DNA of 5,565 nucleotides, from contig CAKVFO010000189.1 in assembly GCA_934746785.1 (NCBI GenBank), positions 1 to 5,565 of the forward strand, in the 5' to 3' direction. The first letter of the stretch is position 1; the number at the start of each line of letters is the position of its first letter. Shown here one piece after another: positions 1 to 5,565 of the stretch. Under the pieces are notes generated by a model. That model saw only the letters and a program-made list of their open reading frames with translations. It made no database searches and was not told the origin of the DNA. The position numbers and the translations under genes were made by a program. This DNA is from an uncultured Clostridium sp. GTDB taxonomy: Bacteria; Bacillota; Clostridia; Clostridiales; Clostridiaceae.

Positions 1-153
1 ATTTAAAGCTCTCAATTCCTTTAGGAGCATATCAAACTTTTCATAATCAGCATGAGAAAAATTAAATCTTGGGATAGTCATGCCATTTTCTATGTAAGAT
101 TTTATATCTTCTATATTTTTAACCCTTGGGCCTATAGTACAAACTAATTCCAT
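1..153 (-). CDS. Pyruvate-kinase-like protein, N-terminal fragment (C-terminus beyond window)
   Basis: The first 51 codons are visible; the gene continues leftward past base 1. The protein begins MELVCTIGPR and continues with GMTIPRFNFSHADYEKF at residues 24-40. This matches the pyruvate kinase N-terminus (usual form TKIVCTIGP...GMNVARLNFSHG). The Arg, Asn and Ser of RxNxS, which in pyruvate kinase contact phosphate and K+, are present as R29, N31 and S33. The family enzyme converts phosphoenolpyruvate and ADP to pyruvate and ATP in the cytoplasm. Start: ATG at 153 with an SD of AGGGGTGAG (157-165). Odd points are the lack of the usual basic lead-in before VCTIGP, Ala in place of Gly after SH, and Pro before the conserved Arg. 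It may be a divergent paralogue rather than the main glycolytic enzyme. The family call is secure; activity cannot be judged from this fragment. Confidence 0.82.
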   Translation of the reverse strand, partial: MELVCTIGPRVKNIEDIKSYIENGMTIPRFNFSHADYEKFDMLLKELRALN

Positions 154-240
154 AAACTCACCCCTAAAACACATATTATTTAAAATATATGCTTAGAATT
201 TTTAAACTATGTTAGTAAATCTTTTTTTCATATGTTATTA

Positions 241-246
241 TATAAT
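241..246 (+). promoter_or_regulatory. Possible -10 element for the helicase gene
   Basis: A perfect TATAAT lies 35 bases before the helicase ATG, in the divergent intergenic region. No good TTGACA-like -35 is found 16-18 bases upstream, so in this AT-rich stretch the match could be chance. No equally good site was seen for the leftward pyruvate-kinase-like gene. Confidence 0.35.
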
Positions 247-266
247 AGTTTTATAAATTGATTTGT

Positions 267-273
267 GGAAAGG
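267..273 (+). promoter_or_regulatory. Ribosome binding site that fixes the helicase start
   Basis: GGAAAGG sits eight bases before the ATG at 282. An in-frame TTG at 258 would lie upstream of this site and has no comparable SD, so initiation at 282 is preferred. Confidence 0.7.
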
Positions 274-281
274 CTGAAAAT

Positions 282-1394
282 ATGAATTTTAGAGATTTAG
301 GAATTAGTAAAGACATTGCAGATAAATTACATAGAGAAGGAATTAATACTCCAACTCCTATACAAGAAGAGGCTATAAGACTTATAAAATCAGGTAAGGA
401 TGTTATAGCAGAAGCTCAGACAGGAACTGGTAAAACTTTAGCTTTTCTCCTTCCTGTATTTGAAAACATAGATATTAATTCTAAAAATACTGAGGTTTTA
501 ATTTTAACTCCAACTAGAGAGCTTGCAATTCAAATATATGATGAATGTGAAAAACTTAAGGAAGTTAAAAATATAAATCTACTAGCAGCATATGGTGGTA
601 AGGATATTGGTTCACAATTGAAAAAGCTTAAAGGAAATCCAATCCACTTAATTATAGCAACTCCAGGAAGACTTTTAGATCATTTAAAGAGAGGTTCTAT
701 TAATCTTTCAAAACTTAAGACTTTTGTTTTAGATGAAGCTGACCAAATGCTATTAATGGGCTTTAAAAATGAAGTTGAAGATATTAAATCACATTGTTCT
801 AAGAAACATCAAATGCTTTATTTCTCAGCTACAATGGATTCTAAGGTAAAGAAGCTTGCTTATAGATATATGAAAGACCCATCTGTTATTTCTATTAAGA
901 AAGAAAGCGTAACTTTAGAAAATATAAGACAGGAAGTTGTAAAGACTACTGACAGATGGAAACAGGATTCTTTAAAAAAGGTTTTAGATGAAGATAATCC
1001 ATTTTTAGCTTTAATTTTCTGTAGAACTAAAAGAAGAGCGGATAATTTAGAAATGGCTTTATCACAAGCTGGTTACAACTGTGCAAAGATACATAGTGAT
1101 GTTCCTCAAAATAAAAGAGAAAGAATTATGAAAAACTTTAGAGAAGCTAAAATTCAATATTTAATAGCTACTGATGTTGCAGCAAGAGGTATTGATATAA
1201 CAGGTGTTGACCACATATATAATTATGATATTCCTGAAACTAAAGAAAGCTATATCCATAGAATTGGAAGATGTGGAAGAGCTGGTGAGAAGGGATATAC
1301 ATGTATGTTTGTAGACCCTAAGGATTTTAGAATGCTTGAAGAAATTGAAGAGACAATTGAAATGACTATTCATGAAAGACAAATAGAACTTTAA
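282..1394 (+). CDS. DEAD-box ATP-dependent RNA helicase
   Basis: A 370-residue cytoplasmic RNA helicase that uses ATP to unwind or remodel short RNA duplexes, as in mRNA turnover or ribosome assembly. All core motifs appear in order: Q motif around residues 21-31 (INTPTPIQ), Walker A AQTGTGKT at 45-52, PTRELA at 77-82, YGG at 104-106, TPGR at 127-130, DEAD at 151-154, SAT at 182-184, LIFCRTKRRAD at 244-254, ATDVAARGID at 296-305 and HRIGRCGR at 326-333. The protein ends about 37 residues after motif VI, so it is close to the bare two-RecA core. It lacks the basic or RNA-binding tail seen in CshA-, DbpA- or DeaD-type helicases, so no specific symbol is given. Motif VI has Cys where Thr is common (GRTGR). 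The start at 282 is chosen from its SD and because family proteins begin with a similar MxFxxLG. It stands alone, diverging from the pyruvate-kinase-like gene and ending in a hairpin terminator. Confidence 0.95.
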   Translation: MNFRDLGISKDIADKLHREGINTPTPIQEEAIRLIKSGKDVIAEAQTGTGKTLAFLLPVFENIDINSKNTEVLILTPTRELAIQIYDECEKLKEVKNINLLAAYGGKDIGSQLKKLKGNPIHLIIATPGRLLDHLKRGSINLSKLKTFVLDEADQMLLMGFKNEVEDIKSHCSKKHQMLYFSATMDSKVKKLAYRYMKDPSVISIKKESVTLENIRQEVVKTTDRWKQDSLKKVLDEDNPFLALIFCRTKRRADNLEMALSQAGYNCAKIHSDVPQNKRERIMKNFREAKIQYLIATDVAARGIDITGVDHIYNYDIPETKESYIHRIGRCGRAGEKGYTCMFVDPKDFRMLEEIEETIEMTIHERQIEL

Positions 1395-1408
1395 TCCTTT
1401 TTACTTAA

Positions 1409-1441
1409 AAGAACAAGAACCTAAAAAAGATTCTTGTTCTT
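1409..1441. terminator. Probable bidirectional intrinsic terminator between convergent genes
   Basis: AAGAACAAGAA (1409-1419) and TTCTTGTTCTT (1431-1441) form a perfect 11-bp inverted repeat with an 11-base loop. It lies between the helicase stop (1394) and the deacetylase stop (1446). On the minus strand the stem is followed by further T residues (TTCTTTTAAG); on the plus strand the T-run is mostly within the stem. It probably serves both genes. Confidence 0.75.
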
Positions 1442-1445
1442 AAAT

Positions 1446-2669
1446 TTAATCTTCTACTTTTAATACTGGTCTAACGTTTGGAACTAGTACTTCATCTGGA
1501 TCAAAGAATAATTTTCTTAAGCTGTCTTTACACTCAAGTAAAGTATATCCATCAATATTATATCTAGGAGTAATTATCAAATTTCCTGCATACTCATTTT
1601 CAGGCAGTCTGCTTACATTACAGTAAGTGTCAAAACCAAATTCAGTTACTAAATTAACATTGTTCCCTTCAAGTGTTGCTCCAAATGGTGAAATAAAAAG
1701 ATTAGTATCTCCTAAAATAGGTTTAATTTCATCATTCCACTTAGTAAAATCATATTTTAGATTATCATAATTTTGAACTCCCTGAAAAAATCCATCACCA
1801 TTATGAGTATAAGAGTGACTTGCAAATGTCCATCCATCTTCCTTTAACTTTTCAGCTACTTTTTTAGCTTCTTCTTTTTCTTCTTCAGTCTTAAGTCTGT
1901 AACCTAAGGCACCTTCATAGCCTGTAATTGCAAGTGTTCCTTTTGCTCCTCTATAAGAAAAGTCTGGATGTTCTTTTATAAAATCATCAACTATAGGAAC
2001 CATATCTCCATCTCTTGTAACCTGTTCTTCATTATTCTTATTTCTAACTAAAGTAGAAACCTGATTATCTTCATCAATTACAAGCCTGTCAGCAAAGCCG
2101 TCAGTTTTCATATAATCATAGTAATTAACATCATCTTGTGATAATATTAAAGGCTTCTTTCCTTCAGGAAGATAAACATCTTGTATCACTGTTTTTCCAA
2201 TTGAATCCTGTTTATATACATCTTTAATGTTTACTAGTACATATCCTCTTTCATATAGATTTGGAAGTATATTCTTAAATTCATCAACAGTAACAAACCA
2301 CATATTATATCCATTAGCAGAATGTCCAATATTGTCAAAGGCAAGTTCTGGATAAACTATTAAGCTGTGAAAGAATATGTGCTCTACTTCTCCAGTATAT
2401 TTAGCAAAACTATCCTTATATTCAGTATATTCATCTATTTTCTTTTGTACGTCAATGTCTTCAGCTAACCAGCTATTTTCATTAAGTTTTTCTATAGCCT
2501 CATCAATATAGTATCCTTCCTTTAACTTTTCAGCTTCTTCTAAGATTTCAGTTTTAGTACCCTCATTCTCACCTGAATCACTGTTAGATTCAATAGTACT
2601 GCTATCTGCTGCACAGCCAGCAAGTAAAAGTGATAAAAATAGGCAGCATGTCTTCAATAGTTTTTTCAT
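1446..2669 (-). CDS. Lipoprotein with divergent polysaccharide-deacetylase (NodB/CE4-like) domain
   Basis: A 407-residue predicted lipoprotein. Residues 1-19 are a lipoprotein signal peptide: basic MKKLLK, a hydrophobic core and lipobox LLAGC, with C19 as the lipidated residue. It should be anchored outside the membrane. A Ser/Asn/Glu-rich linker and a charged helical stretch (about 40-95) follow, then a domain resembling polysaccharide deacetylases, which remove N-acetyl groups from glycans such as peptidoglycan. Visible motifs are SQDDVNYY at 177-184 (D179 candidate base, D180 candidate metal ligand), SHSYTH at 284-289 (H285 and H289 candidate metal ligands) and FISPFG at 325-330, in the place of the usual RxPYG. 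Odd points are Val for Gly after DD, Ile where the motif-3 Arg should be, no clear C-terminal Leu-His motif, and about 105 residues between motifs 1 and 2. Metal binding looks plausible, but substrate and activity are uncertain. The SD is AGGA (2676-2679), six bases before ATG. It is probably monocistronic. Confidence 0.82.
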   Translation of the reverse strand: MKKLLKTCCLFLSLLLAGCAADSSTIESNSDSGENEGTKTEILEEAEKLKEGYYIDEAIEKLNENSWLAEDIDVQKKIDEYTEYKDSFAKYTGEVEHIFFHSLIVYPELAFDNIGHSANGYNMWFVTVDEFKNILPNLYERGYVLVNIKDVYKQDSIGKTVIQDVYLPEGKKPLILSQDDVNYYDYMKTDGFADRLVIDEDNQVSTLVRNKNNEEQVTRDGDMVPIVDDFIKEHPDFSYRGAKGTLAITGYEGALGYRLKTEEEKEEAKKVAEKLKEDGWTFASHSYTHNGDGFFQGVQNYDNLKYDFTKWNDEIKPILGDTNLFISPFGATLEGNNVNLVTEFGFDTYCNVSRLPENEYAGNLIITPRYNIDGYTLLECKDSLRKLFFDPDEVLVPNVRPVLKVED

Positions 2670-2718
2670 ATTTAATCCTTTTAAAAATTACTACATTTAT
2701 ATTATTATTTTTTTTAAA

Positions 2719-2724
2719 ATTATA
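2719..2724 (-). promoter_or_regulatory. Possible -10 element for the deacetylase lipoprotein gene
   Basis: On the minus strand, TATAAT occurs about 50 bases before the deacetylase ATG, downstream of the terminator of the preceding operon. The expected -35 position is a poor match and the region is very AT-rich, so the call is weak. Confidence 0.3.
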
Positions 2725-2748
2725 TGTATAAAAAACAATATTACAGGT

Positions 2749-2785
2749 CATAATAATAATGTCTTACAAAAAGATATTTATTATG
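2749..2785. other. Stem-loop of unknown function (first of an adjacent pair)
   Basis: CATAATAA (2749-2756) pairs with TTATTATG (2778-2785). ATGTCTT (2759-2765) pairs with AAGATAT (2771-2777) using one G-U pair when read as plus-strand RNA. A two-base bulge and an ACAAA loop complete it. On the minus strand the G-U becomes an A-C mismatch, so folding favours a plus-strand transcript. It could be part of a small RNA, a repeat element or simply the 5' leader of the deacetylase gene. No known family is recognised. Confidence 0.4.
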
Positions 2786-2788
2786 CTT

Positions 2789-2815
2789 GGGATCAGAGTA
2801 ACTTCTGATATACCC
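2789..2815. other. GC-richer stem-loop of unknown function (second of an adjacent pair)
   Basis: GGG-ATCAGA (2789-2797) pairs with TCTGAT (2804-2809) and, across an ATA bulge, CCC (2813-2815). The loop is GTAACT. It begins three bases after the preceding stem-loop and is richer in G/C than the surrounding intergenic DNA. It is not followed by a T-run, so it is not a standard terminator. It may be a structured RNA element or a copy of a short dispersed repeat; no second copy exists in this window. Confidence 0.4.
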
Positions 2816-2832
2816 GTTAATCTTTAAAAGAC

Positions 2833-2870
2833 AAAAGAGCTTATGAAGTTTATACCTCATAAGCTCTTTT
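2833..2870 (-). terminator. Intrinsic terminator of the FIST-MCP-aminotransferase operon
   Basis: AAAAGAGCTTATGA (2833-2846) and TCATAAGCTCTTTT (2857-2870) are a perfect 14-bp inverted repeat with a 10-base loop, starting 22 bases after the aminotransferase stop. On the minus strand the stem ends in TTTT and continues GTCTTTT, a good U-tract. The plus strand also ends in TTTT, so it could terminate rightward transcripts too. Confidence 0.88.
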
Positions 2871-2891
2871 ACTATATATTTAAAGTAGAAT

Positions 2892-4076
2892 TTATTTATT
2901 ATATTCATCGTATAATTTTTTAAATTCAGGTAATGATTTTTCAATGGTTTCTGGCTTAACACAATAAGAAACCCTTACATAACCTGGACATCCAAATGGA
3001 TCAGCTGGAACTACGAAAATATCATGTTTTGCTGCCTTTTCTGAGAATTTTTCAGCATCCTCTTCTAAAGTTTTTAAGAATAAATAGAAAGCTCCATCAG
3101 GCTTAACACATTCATAACCTATTTCAGTTAAACCATTTAAAATTAAATCTCTATTCTTCTTATATATATCAACATCAACAGTTACCCCTTGAAGTTTAGC
3201 TACAAGCTTTTGGAAAAGTGATGGTGCACATACATACCCTAAAGCTCTTCCAGCTCCACAGCAGGCTAAATAAGTCTTTTCTGATTCTTCCATCTTATTA
3301 GATACAGCAATGTAACCAATACGTTCGCCAGGAAGTGATAAAGACTTACTATATGAGTAACATACAAAAGTATTATCATAGTAATTTAAACAGCAAGGAA
3401 CCTTTAAATCATCATATACGATTTCCTTATATGGTTCATCTGCTATTAAGTAAATAACATGGCCATATTCCTTAGACTTCTTATTTAAAAGATCTGAAAG
3501 CTTTTTAATAGTTTCTTCAGTATAAACAACTCCAGATGGATTGTTAGGTGAATTTATCATAACAGCCTTAGTTTTTTCATTTATAGACTTTTCAAATTCA
3601 TCAAAATCTATTTGAAAATCCTTCATATTAGGCTTAACTACAACTAGTTTTGCTTTGCATCCTTCAACAAAAACTCTGTATTCTGGGAAGAATGGTGCAA
3701 AAGTAATTATTTCATCACCTTCTAAAGCTATTGCCTTAATTGCTATACTTAAAGATGCACATGCCCCTACTGTCATATAAATATTTTCAGATGTTAATGT
3801 TGTATTATTTATTTTATTAATATAATCTGCTATAGCTTTTCTAACTTCAGCATCACCTTTATTAGCAGTGTAACCATGAATTGTTTCATGTTCATTTTCA
3901 ATAAGTTCAATTAATGTTTTTTTAACTATCTCTGGTGCTGGAATACTTGGATTCCCTAAACTAAAGTCAAAAACATTTTCTTCCCCTATTTCAGCTTTTC
4001 TTTTTTGTGCTTCTCCTGCTACTCTTCTTATAGACGAACCTTTACTTCCAAGTTCATACATTTCTTCTGAGTACAT
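2892..4076 (-). CDS. PLP-dependent class I/II aminotransferase (aspartate-aminotransferase-like)
   Basis: A complete 394-residue cytoplasmic fold-type I transaminase, expected to move an amino group between an amino acid and a 2-oxo acid. Class signatures by residue: Y70 in HGYTANKG, N179 in SPNNPSG, D213 (pairs with the PLP ring nitrogen) and Y216 in ADEPY, the Schiff-base lysine K244 in SYSKSLSLPGER, R252 (PLP phosphate) and R368 in YVRVSY, which in the family binds the substrate alpha-carboxylate. Length is normal, and nothing essential is missing. Start: ATG at 4076 has a strong AGGAGG (4084-4089) seven bases upstream. The gene follows the MCP stop by 38 bases with no terminator between, so co-transcription with MCP and FIST is likely, and a strong hairpin ends the unit. 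The amino donor cannot be assigned by reading; aspartate, alanine or aromatic amino acids are possible. It is not obviously a C-S lyase, although related enzymes share the fold. Confidence 0.93.
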   Translation of the reverse strand: MYSEEMYELGSKGSSIRRVAGEAQKRKAEIGEENVFDFSLGNPSIPAPEIVKKTLIELIENEHETIHGYTANKGDAEVRKAIADYINKINNTTLTSENIYMTVGACASLSIAIKAIALEGDEIITFAPFFPEYRVFVEGCKAKLVVVKPNMKDFQIDFDEFEKSINEKTKAVMINSPNNPSGVVYTEETIKKLSDLLNKKSKEYGHVIYLIADEPYKEIVYDDLKVPCCLNYYDNTFVCYSYSKSLSLPGERIGYIAVSNKMEESEKTYLACCGAGRALGYVCAPSLFQKLVAKLQGVTVDVDIYKKNRDLILNGLTEIGYECVKPDGAFYLFLKTLEEDAEKFSEKAAKHDIFVVPADPFGCPGYVRVSYCVKPETIEKSLPEFKKLYDEYNK

Positions 4077-4083
4077 CTTTTTT

Positions 4084-4089
4084 CCTCCT
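4084..4089 (-). promoter_or_regulatory. Strong ribosome binding site of the aminotransferase gene
   Basis: AGGAGG on the minus strand, seven bases before the ATG at 4076, is the best SD in the window. It supports the first Met over the in-frame Met at residue 6 and suggests the last gene of the operon is translated efficiently in its own right. Confidence 0.75.
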
Positions 4090-4114
4090 AACTAATAATA
4101 TATTTATTGCTATT

Positions 4115-5077
4115 TTACTTTTCTAACTTCTTAACTCCATCTAAGTAACTTTGAATATGATTATAAATCAAAGGTTTCTCACTTTCTAACGTGTTTAATT
4201 CCTCAACTAAATCTATAACAGTATTTGAACTTTTTAAATTAGTATCTACTGAATCTTGAATTTTCGTAATATTATCGCCTAAAAAGTTAATTGTCTTCAT
4301 ATTTTCTAGTATTTTATTTGATACAGTCTTATTACTTTTTTCAAGAAGATTAAACTTGTCTAATGCATTATCAATTGAAGAAGTTGTATTATCAACATTA
4401 GCACTAAGAGCAGTTAAGGCTTCCTTCATTAAAGTAACTGTATTATTTATATCTTCAAGCTGCTTATTTATTTCATTAGCTGTCTTCTTTGTTGTTTCAG
4501 CAAGCTTTCTATCTTCTTCAGCAACTACTGAGAATCCCTTTCCTGCTTCACCAGCCCTAGCAGCTTCAATACTTGCATTTAAGGCAAGTAGATTAGTCTG
4601 GTCACTTATATCATTAATATGTCTTAAATGATCATTTACAGACTCAATATTCTCCTCTAACATATTAAAGTCATTCTTAAACCCATTAATACTAGAACCA
4701 GTGTCTCCAATAGTTGAACAAAGTGATGAAAAGCTGCTTCTGCATCCACTTAAATTATCATTATTATGATTAATTTGTCCAACTACTTCATTAAGCTCAT
4801 TAACAGACTTTGAAATATCTTTTCCAATAGAGTTTGTTGCATCTTCAACTATTTTAGCATTTTTGTTAACTAAATTTGATGATTCTTTAATTTTTAAAAT
4901 ACTTTCAACAATGGTAGAATCCCCATCAATAAGCTTATCTACGCTTTCCTCTATCTTCCCAAGTGTATGAACTAAAACATCTTTGCCTTTATCTTTTTCA
5001 GGTTTTCTGTTGACAAACACCTCTTTTACTGTTTCTTTTTCCTTTGGTTTAACCTCTTTACTCTTCCAAAATAACAT
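4115..5077 (-). CDS. Soluble methyl-accepting chemotaxis-type signalling protein (MCP output domain only)
   Basis: A 320-residue protein with the cytoplasmic signalling domain of chemoreceptors, which forms a long antiparallel coiled coil and controls CheA through CheW. The hairpin tip is clear at about residues 155-193: ISDQTNLLALNASIEAARAG at 157-176, then EAGKGFSVVAEEDRKLA. Flanking helices (about 40-155 and 195-315) are rich in Asn, Ser, Asp, Glu and Lys, as expected for coiled coil. There is no signal peptide, membrane segment, HAMP domain or recognisable ligand-binding domain; residues 1-35 are a short, highly charged lead. Sensory input must come from elsewhere, most simply from the FIST protein encoded immediately upstream in the same frame. 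The SD AAAAGGGTGG overlaps the upstream stop, and the spacer to ATG is seven bases, so translational coupling is likely. Odd: D189 occupies a tip position that is normally Val or Ile (VVAxEVRKLA). No C-terminal CheR-docking pentapeptide is seen. Confidence 0.92.
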   Translation of the reverse strand: MLFWKSKEVKPKEKETVKEVFVNRKPEKDKGKDVLVHTLGKIEESVDKLIDGDSTIVESILKIKESSNLVNKNAKIVEDATNSIGKDISKSVNELNEVVGQINHNNDNLSGCRSSFSSLCSTIGDTGSSINGFKNDFNMLEENIESVNDHLRHINDISDQTNLLALNASIEAARAGEAGKGFSVVAEEDRKLAETTKKTANEINKQLEDINNTVTLMKEALTALSANVDNTTSSIDNALDKFNLLEKSNKTVSNKILENMKTINFLGDNITKIQDSVDTNLKSSNTVIDLVEELNTLESEKPLIYNHIQSYLDGVKKLEK

Positions 5078-5084
5078 ATTTATA

Positions 5085-5095
5085 CCACCCTTTTA
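5085..5095 (-). promoter_or_regulatory. Stop codon / Shine-Dalgarno overlap coupling FIST and MCP genes
   Basis: On the minus strand the FIST stop TAA (5093-5095) runs directly into the MCP SD (AAAAGGGTGG, sharing the two As of the stop), followed by TATAAAT and the MCP ATG. The FIST stop and MCP start are in the same frame, with only five sense codons between. A ribosome ending FIST would sit on the MCP initiation site. Confidence 0.7.
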
Positions 5096-5565
5096 ACATT
5101 CTTTAAATAAACAAACAGATAAAGTTTGATTAGCATGCGAATCACAATATTGTTCCCCATAAGATGTCATGCATGAAAACTCTCCATAAGTGCTTAAATA
5201 TTTTCTAAATTCATTCATTATATTTTCTTTTTCAAATAAATTTGTTCTGAATATACAATTAATAAAGATACCACCAAGGTATTTATCTTTAATTTTTTCA
5301 GCTCTGTTTTTCCATAATTCTAGATAATTAATTGGATCACAAATTGATATATAGGAGTGATTAAAACTCCTTGCATATGTATTAAAGCTTTTACTTTCCA
5401 TACTCATAATGGATGTTATAAAATATCTTTCACCTATACGTCTTGCAATTGGATGTGATATAAATTTAGTATCTAAGTTACTGATATCCGTATTTAGTTC
5501 TTTGCAATAGTAGTCAGCTGCTGGTTGATTATTTATTTCGAAAATCTTTCTCTTAAATAAATCAC
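5093..5565 (-). CDS. FIST-domain sensory protein, C-terminal part (N-terminus beyond window)
   Basis: The frame is open from the stop at 5093 to the right edge, giving 156 visible residues. The internal Met at 5407 is therefore not the start. The visible part resembles the FIST C-terminal domain: an opening KIFEINNQPAADYYCKEL (visible residues 6-23), comparable to the family's V/I-x-E-I-D-G-x-P-A-x-x-x-Y; a central HPIARRIGERYF segment (37-48); and a closing section with YGE followed by HANQTLSVCLF, like the family's GE...N-x-T-L ending. FIST domains are sensory modules found alone or fused to chemoreceptors, kinases and cyclic-di-GMP enzymes, and are proposed to bind small ligands such as amino acids. 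No membrane segment is visible, so it is probably cytoplasmic. It is the first visible gene of the likely three-gene operon and stands directly before an MCP that lacks its own sensor. The FIST assignment is by motif reading, without a profile search. Confidence 0.75.
   Translation of the reverse strand, partial: DLFKRKIFEINNQPAADYYCKELNTDISNLDTKFISHPIARRIGERYFITSIMSMESKSFNTYARSFNHSYISICDPINYLELWKNRAEKIKDKYLGGIFINCIFRTNLFEKENIMNEFRKYLSTYGEFSCMTSYGEQYCDSHANQTLSVCLFKEC

Noticed and set aside
258..281. Upstream TTG start adding eight residues to the helicase
   Set aside because: The good SD (267-273) lies inside this extension and points to ATG 282; the TTG has no SD of its own.
1161..1382. Leftward 73-codon ORF inside the helicase gene
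   Set aside because: It is antisense to conserved helicase motifs V and VI, with low-complexity translation and no start signals.
2741..2962. Leftward 73-codon ORF between the deacetylase and aminotransferase genes
   Set aside because: It starts inside the aminotransferase gene in another frame, runs straight through the terminator hairpin, has no SD, and resembles no known protein. The DNA structure explains this stretch better.
4077..4114. AT-rich imperfect inverted repeat as a terminator or promoter between MCP and aminotransferase
   Set aside because: The pairing is short and purely A/T, without a G/C stem or T-run, and the 38-base gap is largely taken up by the aminotransferase SD.
4356..4631. 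Rightward 91-codon ORF with hydrophobic translation
   Set aside because: It lies wholly within the MCP coiled-coil tip on the opposite strand. Its hydrophobic look is the complement of charged codons, and it has no supporting signals.
5075..5095. FIST-MCP as a pseudogene broken by a nonsense mutation
   Set aside because: The stop is followed at once by a well-placed SD and an ATG, and the MCP reads cleanly to its end, so two functional genes are more likely. A sequencing error or recent split is kept as an alternative in the findings.
5093..5407. A 104-codon stand-alone gene starting at the Met at 5407
   Set aside because: The same frame stays open to the window edge, and the upstream residues carry the FIST_C opening motif, so this Met is internal to a longer gene.

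Overview
The window is AT-rich, low-GC Gram-positive DNA. A/T-ending codons, AGA for arginine, G-rich purine Shine-Dalgarno (SD) sites and U-tailed hairpin terminators all point to Clostridium or a close relative in the Bacillota. The species cannot be named from the sequence alone. There are six protein genes, two of them cut by the window edges, and no rRNA, tRNA, CRISPR array or recognisable insertion sequence.

Left part (1-1445). The first 51 codons of a pyruvate-kinase-like protein run leftward off the window. A complete DEAD-box RNA helicase (282-1394, +) diverges from it. The helicase faces a convergent lipoprotein gene, and a perfect 11-bp hairpin (1409-1441) lies between their 3' ends and can probably terminate both.

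Middle (1446-2891). A lipoprotein with a divergent polysaccharide-deacetylase (NodB/CE4-like) domain reads leftward. Upstream of it is a 222-bp gap holding two adjacent unexplained stem-loops (2749-2815) and the strong terminator (2833-2870) of the next transcription unit.

Right part (2892-5565). Three leftward genes look like one operon. In transcription order they are a FIST-domain sensor (5' end outside the window), a membrane-free methyl-accepting chemotaxis signalling protein (MCP), and a PLP-dependent class I/II aminotransferase. The first two share a reading frame and are separated only by one TAA codon and five further codons, with the SD of the MCP gene overlapping that stop. The likely arrangement is a split FIST-MCP receptor: the FIST protein senses a cytoplasmic ligand and the MCP carries the CheA/CheW output. 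FIST domains have been proposed to bind small ligands such as amino acids, so a co-transcribed aminotransferase fits an amino-acid-related signal. This is the most interesting part of the window, but the functional link is inference.
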